A DNA stretch of 64,000 nt from Brachionus rotundiformis. Taxonomy: Eukaryota > Rotifera > Eurotatoria > Ploima > Brachionidae. The notes below the pieces were generated by a model, which saw only the letters and a program-made list of their open reading frames with translations, searched no databases and was not told where the DNA came from. Of this stretch, positions 1 through 11,925 are shown in pieces. Numbering within the stretch: position 1 is the stretch's first letter; the number at the start of each line of letters is the position of its first letter. The stretch spans positions 1,851,318 to 1,915,317 of the forward strand of contig JAESIW010000137.1 in the NCBI GenBank assembly GCA_016802295.1. Direction: 5' to 3'. The position numbers were made by a program, and so were the translations under genes.

Positions 1-428
1 CTAAGCAAAGACGCGATGAATTTGGCGTTGATTATTCACATTTAGAGAGTGTAAATGAGACATCTAGATGTACCGATGACAAAGTCAAAAGTGACATTGG
101 ATTTAAGCTTATGTCAAAAATGGGCTGGAAAGAAGGCAAAGGACTTGGCAAAAAAGAGACTGGAATAACAGAACCAGTAAATTCCACTTGATTACAATTT
201 TTATAAATTTATTTTCTAATTAAGTTGAATACTAAAATCAAATTGGACAAAAGTGGTATAGGCTCGGCAAATAATTCACATATTGACTTGGAATCAGATG
301 AAAAACAGCGGAAAAAATATCTTAAGTGGGCTAAGACTAAAGAAAGATTCGAATCACTTAAGCCAATTGGCAAACTGACCACTGTTTTTAATGATGATGA
401 TGATGAAGATGAAGATGATAAAAATTAA
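1..428 (+). CDS. G-patch domain protein, 3' end (partial)
   Basis: The window opens inside a coding exon that runs to 176. A 48-nt intron (177-224, GTAA..TAAG) leads to the last exon 225-428, which ends in TAA. The two exons join in frame across a G-patch domain: the visible core is IGFKLMSKMGWKEGKGLGKK followed by a GITEPLN-type end. G-patch proteins usually bind RNA and activate DEAH-box helicases in splicing or ribosome assembly. The C-terminus is basic and then ends in a run of Asp/Glu. The 5' part lies outside the window, so I cannot say which G-patch family member this is. Confidence 0.8.
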
Positions 429-738
429 ATCTACTGTACTATATAATATTTGTTTCTTTCTTGACTATCCCAAATGTAAATAAAATTTTATCTCAAAATA
501 AATATTTTTAATCTTAATTTATTTTAATTATGTTATAATATAAAAAGAAGATGCTGACATTTTTTAAATTAATCAGAGATTAACAGTTAAGATGTATATT
601 AATTGTTCTAGAATAAAATACTTTGATTAACTATTTAACTATTTTTTTTATTTATTAAATGAAATGAAATTATTGCCTAATTAGAAAAAGTAAAAGTTAC
701 ATTAAAAAAATAATCAAACATAAAGGTTATGTAATAAT

Positions 739-1509
739 TTAATAACCATAAACAAGATATTGTTTGATTTTGTTGATGATAATTTTAAGTTTATTGAAGT
801 TTTTGGTGACCATATTTTCATAAAACTTGACAAAATTTATTTTCATCTTTTTGTTTGAATAAATGTCACCATAATTAGTCATGTAGTCAAAATCACGTTC
901 AACTTGAACCAATTTTCCCAAAATTGATCCCAAGTCTTCTATTCTATAGTCGTCTTCTTGAACTGAAGAATCATCAAAATCATAGTAATCAACTAATCTT
1001 TCAATTCCTTGGGCATCAAGGTTAAACTTTCTGACCAAATCTCCGACCAAGTACTGCATTTCTAAATAGTAGTTATTAAATTTCTCATCATAATCATCTG
1101 AACTCCATGAATCTTGTTCATCTGAATTATAATCCGATTGAGATTCATAACTGAAATCGTTAAGGTCCTGTCTACTGGATAAAAGCCCACCTATATTAAT
1201 CACAGGTAGTTTATATTCAATTATTTGATTGTCTCTAGTAGCTGGTAGAATATGAATTGGTGAGTTTAAGGTAGTTATTGTCTGCTTTTGAGTTAAATTC
1301 TTTTCAGATGTGTTTGGTGGTTTATCTATTGGCATTTTAACAGTTTGGTTCTCTTGGAGAGACAAATAATTCAATTCTGCAGTTATAAACTCATTTAAAC
1401 TATGATTGACCGAGGTATGATTACTAATCTCGTAGGAACCATTTACTGGTATTGGTGAACATTTTATAATGTTAATTATCAGTAGACAGAATGTTATTAG
1501 AGATATCAT
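739..1509 (-). CDS. Secreted acidic orphan protein, single exon
   Basis: An uninterrupted 256-codon frame on the minus strand. Residues 1-17 form a clear signal peptide: a hydrophobic ISLITFCLLIINII stretch followed by Cys-Ser-Pro. The next ~70 residues carry several N-X-S/T sites (NGS, NHT, NHS, NQT, NTS, NLT), as expected for a glycosylated secreted protein. The middle is strongly acidic and rich in Ser, Asp and Tyr; the last ~60 residues are basic and Lys/Asn-rich. There are almost no cysteines after the signal, so it is not a disulfide-knot protein. I do not recognise a family. It lies convergent to the G-patch gene and tail to tail-side of TRMT5. A function in matrix, cuticle or secretion would be a guess. 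Confidence 0.75.
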   Translation of the reverse strand: MISLITFCLLIINIIKCSPIPVNGSYEISNHTSVNHSLNEFITAELNYLSLQENQTVKMPIDKPPNTSEKNLTQKQTITTLNSPIHILPATRDNQIIEYKLPVINIGGLLSSRQDLNDFSYESQSDYNSDEQDSWSSDDYDEKFNNYYLEMQYLVGDLVRKFNLDAQGIERLVDYYDFDDSSVQEDDYRIEDLGSILGKLVQVERDFDYMTNYGDIYSNKKMKINFVKFYENMVTKNFNKLKIIINKIKQYLVYGY

Positions 1510-1620
1510 TTTTTATTTTTATTAATGATTTATCAAATATAAAATATATATCAAATTTTATAGGCAAAAAAAATGGTTAAAGTGTTAATTAATTTATTGA
1601 ATCAAATAAAATATAACAAA

Positions 1621-3772
1621 TTATTCTATTTTTTGAACTTTTATCTCTCTATTCACATCAGCATCTTCAACAGCTTTATTTTTTCCATTTTGTTCGCCAT
1701 TCCAAAAAAAAATTTTAAAGCCAATCTGAAACATAGTGCAGTACATGTCTTTATTTGGTGCTACTTTTCTCACATATTTAGAATCAATTTTAAGTTCAGG
1801 TTCTTGATAAATTTCGTGTCTTATTCTTTCTTGTATTTTATCTAGTTCTGTCTTATCTCCTTTGCAAAAATGATAACAATAGACGTACAATTGAAAATTT
1901 TGAATCAAATCAGGATTTAGTGCTTTTTTTATTTTATCTATTTCCTCAGAATCATACAAATTTAAAAACGAGTCCAAAAATTCAACTGACATTGCCGGCA
2001 AGTTCATCAGGACATAAAATCTTCCTTTGGTAAAATCAGACTGATTTGCTTGCCGATAGTTAAGAAATTCTATTAAATGGTATTTTAGCTTAGATCGAAT
2101 AAAGTCACGTCCATCTAAATTGAATGCCATAAAAAATTCATTTGGATCGAATTTGAACTCATTGGTTGGCAAAACCAATTCAGGAATTTTAGATCGCTTG
2201 ACGCTAGTTTTTCTGGCCTCTAACTCTTTTAGCTTTGTTTTCGACTTATTATTATTCTTATAATTTTCAACTAGATACTTGTAACTATGAGGATTCAAGT
2301 CGTTGGATAAACAAGCGCTTAGTTTTTTGTTACTAACTGCCGGTACAGAGAACGGACCAACACCAGCAAATACATCATATACAACATCATTTGAATTAAA
2401 AAGGTTCACGACACGTTCATGCTCTGTACCGAGTCTTGGGTTCCAATAAACATGGGCAAAATCAAATTTAAATTCACAACCATTTTCTTTGCACTGTACT
2501 TGAGTAGTTTTTTCTCCCGCCAAAATTTCAAATTTAAAATTTCGATAAGTATTATCTATTTCATTTACTTTGTTTACTACAGTTTTTATATGATTTACTT
2601 TATCTAATAAAACTTCTCCTTAAATTTGAAAAATTCATTTTGTAACTTTTTAATAAATATAATCGAATATATCTGAAAAATTTAAGAACAATTTCAACTT
2701 TTCTAAATTTTATTTAACTATTCTTGATTTAAAAAAAAGAAATCCGACTGAAAATTATTCAACTTTAAGAGCTTATTTTTCACATAGAATTTTATCTTTT
2801 ATTTTTTTGTTTCGTTTATATTAAATTTTAAAATTGTTTCAATTCCCTGAAGAAATTTTTTTTATTTTTTCGTTCATTCAGATTCAAATTTTTCAAGACT
2901 TACTAAAGTTTATGGCCAAATGATCATGCTCAAAGGTTATTTTTTTTAAATTTCTTAAATAATTTATAATTGAAAAATTTAAATGCAGATGGATTTTAAT
3001 GCGTAACAAAACATTTTAAACCCTTACCAAGTATTTAGCATAATTTTGCATGCAGAAATTTGCGGACATAAAAATTAAGCTTGACATTAAATGTTTTCTT
3101 TGATAATGTGATTATACAATAAATTTTTTAATAAAAAAAAATATTTAAAACCCTACTTTTATAATAATTTTTCTTACCAATAATGTTTTTGTAGTCCAAA
3201 ACTTGATCTCTCAAGTTAAAATGAGCAATGTGACCAATAATGCTGTATCCTTTTACATTGACATTTTCGTTGATGATATCATCTGGAATAATTGCCCTCA
3301 TCACATCGTCAAATTTGAGATCATCATAGACTAATTTTATCGGCAAATTTTGGATCAATTCAGACAAAGCTTCATTATTTGTAAGCTTTAAAATTTCTTT
3401 CTTAATTTCCGGGTCTAATTTTTCCAACTGGAATTTTTCCGGATCCAAAATAATATACTTATGACTAGAAAATAAGGGATCTTCTGGACAAAGATCTTGA
3501 AATTTTTTCAGATTTACAGAATCAAATATGTAATTTTTAAGCATCTTTTTTAAATCAATATAGTTATTTTTTTTTGCCCTAATTGCTGGAACTTTTAGTT
3601 CCAAATTGAACATTTCTCGGTTGAGTTTTTTCATGCCCTTTAGATTGGAATCAAAATTAAGCTTCATCTTGTTTTTTGCCAAGTTGTCTGAAACCTTGAA
3701 TCGATTCTTTTTAAATAAATTTTTTACCATTGATGAAACAACAAACATCAAAAAATCCACAAATATAATCAT
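1621..3772 (-). CDS. TRMT5: tRNA (guanine(37)-N1)-methyltransferase TRMT5/Trm5
   Basis: Two exons on minus: about 3772-3178 and 2618-1621, joined by a 559-nt intron (3177-2619). The split codon rebuilds a Gly at the conserved IIG|EVLLDK junction. Trm5 makes m1G37 next to the anticodon from S-adenosylmethionine and prevents frameshifting, in cytosol and mitochondria. Landmarks are GYSIIGHIAHFNLRDQVLDY in exon 1 and, in exon 2, VYWNPRLGTEHERV, the SAM-binding DVFAGVGPFSVP, the NDLNPHS motif, a MNLPA motif (catalytic NPP-like site) and VRKVAPNKDMYC. An in-frame ATG lies at 3889, but a good 3' splice site at 3795-3794 makes the ATG at 3772 (or 3730) more likely. The N-terminus is hydrophobic then basic, which may be a mitochondrial presequence. 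Confidence 0.93.
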
Positions 3773-3902
3773 GAATTCAATTATTCTTTTTAGCTGGTAA
3801 ATAACCACCAGGATAAATGATAAATTTTTGAACCCATTATAATTATTTTTATTTGAATATTTGGCTTTAAAAAAAAACTTCTTTATCATTATAATAAAGT
3901 AT

Positions 3903-4868
3903 TTAAGCGACTTTTTTAATAAAAGGTGAATTTCTAAATTCAGAGTGGTTCAAATAGAATAACAAGTTTTCCTCTAATTTATCTAATGATTTTGTTGTAA
4001 GAACCAATGTGTTATGCTTTAGCATGCTGTAAACATTCAAACCATAAGTTGGCATCAAAGTCATACCTTTAATTTTTGAGCATGCTGCTGTTATATTATA
4101 GGGCATTAAATCCGTACTGTTAAAAAAATTGATAATTTTGTGATTAATTTTTTAAAAGTTTTTCTTACTCATCTACAAAAAGAACTGAAGGTCCCCAAAA
4201 CCTTTCGTTTACTAATTGCTCTAAATACTAATTTATATTTTTAATTTAAGGTGATTAAGGATTGATTTTAATTTACTTGAAAATTTTCTGTCGGTATGTC
4301 CAAAGAATCGACAATATGTAAATCGTTCTTGTTTATCATTTTAAAATTTATTAAATTCATTTAAAAAAAAAGTAAGCTACTTGGTGAAATTTAACTGTTA
4401 GTGCTGTGGTTAAGCCAGCTATTCGTTGATAAAAACTTTCCATGAAGAAATAAGACTTTGGACCTCTTGGACCATGTGCAACACCACCTTTCATCCATTG
4501 TGGTGAAAGTCTGCTTCCATGTCTAGCTTTGCCCAAGCCCTTTTGTTGCCATGGTTTTTTGTTTCGACCTGGCATCTCGGCTCTTGTTGGAACCCATCGG
4601 TAGTCCTGAAACAAAAAGAGTTTGAAAAATCAATTATCTTCAATTTCGAAAGTTTTACGATTTTTTTATATTGTTGTTGCCAGTAAACATTCTTTGCCAA
4701 AATGTCTAATCGAGGAGACACCGAAAAAACTCTTGGATGCAAATCAACTATACCAACTTTTTTATCCTCTACTTGAGAAAGACTTTCTACCCATGATTGA
4801 ATGGGCTTTTGCAATGGATTCAATTTCCATAATTTTCTACCAGTTATTATGGGCAATGTTGATGCCAT
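3903..4868 (-). CDS. MRPL4: Mitochondrial ribosomal protein uL4m (MRPL4)
   Basis: Five exons on minus: 4868-4659, 4605-4381, two small exons and a last one ending at 3903. The junctions QQQYKKI|DYRWVP and KFHQ|NDLHIV are in frame, and the last joins a split Asp codon before TDLMPYN. The protein is a large-subunit mitochondrial ribosomal protein near the exit tunnel. The family signature is plain: RWVPTRAEMPGRNKKPWQQK, then GKARHGSRLSPQW and GGVAHGPRGPKSY, and a late ERFWGPSVLFVDD segment. The ATG at 4868 sits directly behind a splice acceptor (AG at 4870-4869). Its stop lies only ~130 nt before the likely TRMT5 start on the same strand. Confidence 0.93.
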
Positions 4869-4870
4869 CT

Positions 4871-5298
4871 ATGCGAATTTTTCAAAACAATATTAATAAA
4901 TAATTTTTTTGCTTAAAAATTTAAAATTTAATTTTTATTTTTCTACTTATGCATGTACAAATACTTGGAATTTCAATAAAAGCGTGTGCTTTGCATCAAT
5001 ATAGACAAGTCCTTTGATAAAGAAATATCCCAGAAGTATTATCAGCATACAAAGAGAATAAACCTTTTAAAAAAAGTTATCTTTTATTGTTAAAAAATGA
5101 ATCCTTTAAAACATTATATTGTAATTTTTTATAATTTTTAATTTTAATATGTCCGGTTAATTTTAACATCATTTCATTAGATTGAGCAAGCAATCAGACC
5201 GGAAAAATAGCTTAGCTTAAAGAAGCTTATTTAAGGAAACTTTTATTATTTAAAGTTTTAATAAAAAGATAAATAAAATTTTAGATTTAATTTTGAGA
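4871..5298. promoter_or_regulatory. Divergent intergenic region between MRPL4 and EFTUD2
   Basis: About 430 nt separate the divergent MRPL4 and EFTUD2 starts. It is very AT-rich with no open frame that looks coding. It must hold both 5' control regions. A 3' splice acceptor (TTTTAG, AG at 5283-5284) sits 14 nt before the EFTUD2 ATG. Confidence 0.5.
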
Positions 5299-8200
5299 AT
5301 GGACGGTGATTTGTATGATGAATTTGGAAACTATATAGGTCCAGAACTAGAATCAGATGAGGATGAAGAAGAAAATCTATATGAATTAGGAGCAGGTGGA
5401 CGTGAAGAAGAAGAAGAGGAGAGACATGAAGTGGAAGACCAAGAAATGGAAGAGGAAGCTGCTTCAACCGCAGTTGTGCTTCATGAGGAAAAAAAATACT
5501 ATCCATCGGCACTAGAAGTCTACGGTTCTGAAGTAGAGACCATTGTTCATGAAGAAGATGCTCAACCCTTAACCGAACCAATTATTGCTCCTGTAAAGCG
5601 CTCAAGGTTTTCTGTAGTTGAACAAGACATTCCTGAAACAACTTATGAATTAGAATTCTTGGCCGATTTGATGGATACGCCAGATCTAATCCGAAACGTT
5701 GCCATTTTTGGCCATTTGCATCACGGAAAGACATCATTTTGTGATGCTTTAATTGAACAAACTCATCCGGGTATTGGTTCTATCGAGAGCAAAGATCTTA
5801 GATACACAGATACTCTTTTTACTGAAATTGAAAGAGGCGTTTCTATCAAAACCCAGCCATTCACCATTCTGCTTCCAGATAGCAAAGGAAAAAGTTATTT
5901 ACTAAATATTATGGATACACCTGGACATGTTAACTTTAGTGATGAGGTTACTGCTGCCTTTCGCATTAGTGATGGATGTGTGTTGTTTGTGGATGCGGCT
6001 GATGGAGTTTTGATGAATACTGAACGTCTTGTAAAACATGCCATATTGGAAAAACTACCAATCACCTTATGTATCAATAAAATAGATAGATTAGTTCTAG
6101 AATTAAAGCTTCCACCTAGTGATGCTTATTATAAACTAAAGCATATAATTGATGAAGTAAATGCTCTTATAAACAGGTACACTGATGAAGCATCTAATTC
6201 GTCATCATGGACAAATGGTAATTTGAGCTCAGAAACTGAAAATATAAGCGACCAAAAACCTTACAAGCAACCAGTTCTATCTCCATTGCTTGGAAATGTT
6301 TGCTTTTCAAGTTCTTACTATCGTTTTTGCTTTACACTTAAATCATTTGCTAAAATCTACGCACTGAAATATGGAGTTAATTTTGATATATCTCAATTTG
6401 CTATTAAACTTTGGGGTGATTCTTATTTTAATCCAAAAACCAGAAAATTTTCCAAAAAACCAGTCTCGGCAACATCACAGCGCACTTTTGTCGAGTTTAT
6501 ATTGGATCCATTATATAAAATTATCTCTCAAACTGTTGGTGATGTAGACACTACTTTGGAAGAGACTTTGGATGAATTGGGAATTAGATTAACCAAGTCC
6601 GAGCTTAAATTAAACATTAGACCACTTTTAAGACTTATATGTGCCAAGTTTTTTGGCGAATTTAGCGGATTCACAGATATGTTGGCTGAACATATTCCAT
6701 CTCCAGTTGCCAACGCTTTCAACAAAGTTCAGCATTGCTACTCAGGTTCATTGGAATTGTCCAAGGGTGACGAGGATGATGAATCACAAGACGAAGAAAC
6801 ACGCAATCATGAAAATTTTATTACATCTATGCTGACATGTGATCCGGATGGACCCTTGGTAATTCATACAGTAAAAAATTACTCAACTACAGATGCTACT
6901 ACATTCCATATATATGGAAGAGTGTTCAGCGGAACCCTGAATGCAAACCAGCAAGTAAAAATACTTGGTGAAAATTACAGTCTTCAGGACGAGGAGGACT
7001 CCAGGTATTGTCAAGTAGGCCGAATATGGATTTACAATGCCAGATACCGAGTTGAAGTAAACAGAATTCCTGCTGGTAATTGGGTGCTAATCGAAGGAAT
7101 AGAGCAATCAATTGTCAAAACTGCGACAATTATTGAGCCTAAAGGTTGTGAGAGGGCGCAGATATTTAGGCCATTGAAATTTAACACAACTTCTGTTATT
7201 AAAATAGCCGTCGAGCCTGTCAACCCTTCTGAATTGCCTAAAATGTTGGACGGATTGCGTAAAGTTAATAAAAGCTATCCATTGCTTAATACTAGAGTCG
7301 AAGAATCTGGCGAACATGTTATCTTAGGTACTGGAGAGTTGTATTTAGACTGTGTGATGCATGACTTAAGGCGAATGTATTCTGAAATTGAGATTAAAGT
7401 GGCCGATCCAGTTGTTTCGTTTTGTGAAACTGTGGTCGAGACTTCTTCAATAAAATGCTTTGCTGAAACTCCAAATAGAAAGTAAGACAACTTTACTTTT
7501 TTATGTCATTATTTCCAATGCTTGAGTTATCCTTTGAAGTGTATAATTAGGATTGATAATTTGGTTGGCAAAGATGGTCTATTTATTTTAGAATTTTAGA
7601 ATTGTTTGTTTAAAATAATTATAGAATATTAATAATATTAGAATTTATTATTGAAAATTTTAAAAAAATTTTTGACTATTTGAACTATTTGAAGAATCAT
7701 ATCTTTTGCTTTTATATTTTTTTAGTCAAAAAAATAATATGAGATTTTTTTAACCATTTTTTTAGATATATTTTCCTAATTATATTAATCTAATAGTTAG
7801 TTGTACTATATATTCGGTTGATTTAATTCAAGAAGGAAAATCGAAGATAATTAAAATTAAATTTTTTTCCTAAATACATAGGTTCCAATTATATAAAAAG
7901 TTGATTTAATATATTAGATCTTCAAAATTATTAATTAGTAGTAGTAGGAGTAGTTACTGCGGTATGGTGGTCTATACCAGTGCAAAAATTAGTTAAATTA
8001 TTTCTCTATCAGTTTGAGCTTTGAAGCTATTGACTTTTCATGCTGATTTTGGTTTTTGTGGTAGCTTGTTCAATGTTTCTACAATTCAGATTATTTAAAT
8101 TTGAATTATCTTTTGGTCATTTATCATATTTAAACAATTCTATCAATTGAAATGTTTTGTAAATTTCTAATAAATTAATAAATATTGATTTTGATAATTA

Positions 8201-9278
8201 ATTAATAAAACTAGCTGAATATACAGCTATTATACCTAATATTAAAAAAAAAATTAAAATAATTTTAAATTTTAATTAATAAAATGTTTAGTAATTTGTT
8301 TAGAGTGAAATTCTTAAATGATTTTAATTTTTTAAACTTATACTAAAGATTTTTTGAAGGAATAAGTTGACAATGATTGCAGAACCACTGGAAAAGGGTA
8401 TTGCTGAAGACATTGAAAACGATATAGTGTCAATAAATTGGAATAAAAAAAAGATTGGAGAATTTTTCCAAACCAAATACGACTGGGATTTGCTAGCAGC
8501 TCGATCAATTTGGTCTTTTGGACCAGATTTGAATGGACCAAATATTTTAGTCGATGACACACTTCCATCTGAAGTTAATAAAACTCTTTTATCATCGGTT
8601 AAAGATTCGATTGTTCAGGGATTTCAATGGGGAGCAAGAGAAGGTCCACTCTGTGAAGAACGTAAGAATTTATTATAAATTATATTTCTTTTTTTAATTT
8701 TTTATATTTCAGCTATTCGAAATACAAAATTTAAAATTTTGGATGCGCTTGTGGCACCAGAGTTAATGCATAGAGGTGGTGGTCAAATCATACCAACAGC
8801 AAGGCGAGTTGCGTATTCGTCTTTTTTGCTTGCGACACCAAGATTAATGGAACCATACTATTTTACTGAAGTTATTGCTCCTGCTGATTGTGTTTCAGCT
8901 GTTTATACTGTTTTAGCCAAGCGAAGAGGACACGTCACCCAAGATGGACCTATTGCTGGATCACCTTTATATGCTCTTAAAGCATTCATTCCAGCCATTG
9001 ATTCATTTGGTTTCGAGACTGATTTAAGAAATCATACACAAGGCCAAGCATTTTGTTTATCTGTATTTCATCATTGGCAAATTGTACCAGGCGATCCTTT
9101 GGACAAAAGTATTGTAATCAAGCCATTAGAACCACAGCCTGTAAATCATCTAGCACGTGAATTTATGATTAAAACTAGACGAAGAAAGGGTCTTAGTGAA
9201 GATGTAACAATTAGCAAATTTTTCGATGATCCAATGCTCATAGAACTTGCCAAACAAGAAGTTAAGCTTTTAATTTGA
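5299..9278 (+). CDS. EFTUD2: U5 snRNP GTPase EFTUD2 (Snu114 / U5-116 kDa)
   Basis: Three exons: 5299-7481, 8360-8661 and 8713-9278, total 3051 nt, 1016 residues. The first intron (7482-8359) is 878 nt, long for this window. It is the EF-2-like GTPase of the U5 snRNP that helps activate and dismantle the spliceosome. Diagnostic parts are the N-terminus MDGDLYDEFGNYIGPELESD, the acidic stretch, LHEEKKYYPSALEVYG, G1 GHLHHGKTS, G3 DTPGHVNF, G4 NKIDR, then domain-II and C-terminal EF-2 segments such as HRGGGQIIPTARR and REFMIKTRRRKGLSEDV. I chose the ATG at 5299 because it starts the conserved MDGDLYDEF. Two stretches are longer than in vertebrates: a Ser/Asn-rich insert near 6187-6273 and an acidic one near 6760-6825. 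Confidence 0.97.
7482..8359 (+). other. EFTUD2: Long first intron of EFTUD2
   Basis: The 878-nt intron between EFTUD2 exons 1 and 2. The splice ends are GTAAG and TTTTTGAAG. It is mostly low-complexity A/T, except a GC-richer patch at about 7938-7985 that contains short inverted segments (GGTAT/ATACC). I could not find C/D or H/ACA boxes there, so I do not call a snoRNA. Confidence 0.7.
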
Positions 9279-9466
9279 ATTTAATTCAAACCATTAACAA
9301 AATAAAACATTTCGTGTACTCTTAAATGAAAAGGATTTTTTCAAATATTGTAAATAAAAATTAAAAATAAAAAAGAACAAAATTGTTATTATCTATTAGG
9401 ATTCATATCCTAATCAAATCATCATAATAAAAATTATTAAAAAATGTAATTTTTCTAAAAGTTAAA

Positions 9467-10253
9467 ATGAACAGATGTTTGAGTAGCAGTAATGTAAAAT
9501 ATAGTTTTGAGTTTTTTACCAATTTTAAACCTAATTACAAACAAATTTCAAATAAGATCGATTTTCAAAAAAGTAATTACAATTGTTGGTCATGTAAAAG
9601 GGACCTAAATAAATTAGAGACCAAGTCTCAATTTTGTCCATGTGATAAAAATGTTATTTTACCAGTGTACAATAACATGAATTATTTTGAAATTTTTAAC
9701 ATTGATATGAATTACAATATTGACTTGGCACAATTGACCAAGAATTTTCGTCAAAAAATGCGGAAATTACATCCGGACTTATTCACTATGAAATCTGATG
9801 TAATATTTTTTACCTAAATTAAAATAAAGTAAAAATTAATTTTTAAAGATTGAAAAAAATTATTCAACTGACCAATCTGGTTTGGTTAATAAAGCTTTTG
9901 ATACTCTGAAGAGTCCGATTAAAAGAGGCGAATATTTGCTTAGTTTGGTTAGCTCAAGCTATCATCCTGAAGCAACCGAGTCACATGAGTCTGATTCGGA
10001 AAAGCAGCAAATTTTAATGGAAATTTTAGAATTAAATGAATTGATTGATGAAATAAAACAGCCCAAAGAAGTTGATGAATTGGCGGAAAGACTTGAAGAA
10101 ATTATGAAGCCATTCGAAGAGGATCTTCAACAAGCTTTTAGTTCAAAAGATTACCAAAAAGCTAGCTCGATAGTATCAAAAATGAAATATTTCAAAAATA
10201 TTGATGATAGAATCAAAGATTTACAATTGAAATTAAATATTGATAATTTATAA
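9467..10253 (+). CDS. HSCB: Iron-sulfur co-chaperone HSCB (Jac1 type)
   Basis: Two exons, 9467-9799 and 9849-10253, give 245 residues. HSCB is the mitochondrial J-protein that hands ISCU-bound Fe-S clusters to HSPA9. The order is right: a basic presequence, an N-terminal cysteine zinc site, the J domain with HPD in RKLHPDLF, then the HscB C-terminal three-helix domain ending in KMKYFKNIDDRIKDLQ. The zinc site reads CWSC followed ~16 residues later by CPC, so the second pair is C-X-C instead of C-X2-C. A 3' splice acceptor (AG 9460-9461) lies 5 nt before the ATG. The gene starts 188 nt after the EFTUD2 stop on the same strand, so the two could be co-transcribed. Confidence 0.93.
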
Positions 10254-10442
10254 ACTAAATCTTGTTTTTTAGTTATTTTTTTAAAATAATTTAATAAAAA
10301 AAATTTAGATTTTTACCGAATTTTTAAAACTTTTTGAATGAAAAATTTAATTTATCGGCTATAATGTTTAAAATTAATTTAGATATTTCACTAAAAAAAA
10401 ATATTAAAAATTTATAGGCTTTTAGAAATTTTTATTTTTAAT

Positions 10443-11925
10443 TTAATCAGATTCATCATCTGATTCCGAATCATTGTCCGAACCAAAATCGTCATCACTG
10501 CTACTATTTTCATCATCATCTTCATCGTCATCATCATCGTCTTTTTCATTGATTAGATCTGCAAAAAAGTTCTCTGATTTTCCTTTTGCTGTTAACTTTT
10601 TATTTTTTAAAGACTTGTTCTTTGATTTAGACTGGGCGTCAATATTTTTATGCCTTAGATTTTCTACATTCCAAAACTTAATCTTTTGGTCATGGCACAG
10701 ACTAGCGCATATACTTTTATCACTGGACAAATTCAACTTCTGTATTGGAAATCCATCGTGATTTCCAACTACACCTAGAAATCGATTTGGTAAAATATGA
10801 CAAGCTCTTTGAAAAAAATTAAATAAAAAAAAAAATTTTTTAGGAAATAAAATTACCTAATATTGCCATCAAAGCAACCAGTCAGCACAATATTGTCCGA
10901 AAGAGTAGCCATGCAATCAATCGAAGAAGGATGACCTGGAAATCTATCGGATATGTTGCCCCATTCGCCATAATTGAATATATCTATTACTCCCTCGCCA
11001 GTGCCACAAATTACTTTTTTATCACCCTTTAAGATAAAATATAAAAATTTTAATTTATTGGAAAAATTATAAAACCTTCATTATCCCGACACATAAAAGT
11101 TCAGAGTCCATTAACTCTGATTGAAGCTCGAGCTTTTTTTTTCTTATATGAAATGCATTCAATGTACCCTCTCCACTTTTATACAAGTAGATAAAAATTA
11201 TTTATTATTTTAATAAATCAAAGTTACCAAGTAGCTAACAAAATTTTTTTATCACTGCTTACAGCAAGATCACTTATATAATCCGAACAATCGGATTTTG
11301 ATTCCATACAGGCATTTTTCTTTCGATAATCCCAAATCTGGTAAAAAGTAAAAGCATAAAAATGGTGAAAGGCGAATTTTACAAAAAAATTACTTTAACT
11401 CCTCCATCATCATCGGCAGATGCAATCAACCAATTATCAATCGTAGCTAAACAATTAATAGGAGATCTTCAAGATAATAAATTAAAAAAAATTATTTTTA
11501 TAACTTTAAAAAAATATGTATAAGTACTCGTGAGCATTTTCTATATTTAGGATATTTGACTCTTGTTTAATATCTGTCAATTTTATGGTTTTGTCTTTGG
11601 AAGCGGTGAAAACAATGTTCGAGTTATTGACAGGAAAAGAAATTTTCCTAATGCTTTTCTTGTGAATTTTTTGAGCACTAACCAATCTTTTCTTCGCTTT
11701 GGAGACGTCATATCTTTTTAAATTATTAATTAAAAATTTATTTCAACAAAGAATAATTTACATTTTCAACTTCCCATTTATAAGACCAACATTAAGAATA
11801 TTATTTTCAGACGGATGGAATAAAATGTCGAGAATTTCAATTTTGGATTTTAGTTCATTATAGACTTGGTCTTTTTCTTCGATTTTTTCTGAATCATCTT
11901 CAACTAATTCTGATTTTGAATTCAT
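10443..11925 (-). CDS. WDR55: WD-repeat protein WDR55
   Basis: About seven small exons on minus; exon 1 is 11925-11762 and the first intron (11761-11714) is 48 nt. All junctions I checked keep the frame. WDR55 is a nucleolar beta-propeller needed for ribosomal RNA processing. The start EILDILFHPSENN, the repeats SPINCLATI..IWDYR, ISDLAVSSDKKILLATCG and IDCMATLSDNIVLTGCFDG, and a final IKFWNVENL repeat fit the family. The C-terminus has a basic KNKSLKNKKLTAKGK stretch and then a long Asp/Glu/Ser tail, as in WDR55 orthologues. Convergent with HSCB; the 3' ends are about 190 nt apart. Confidence 0.9.
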
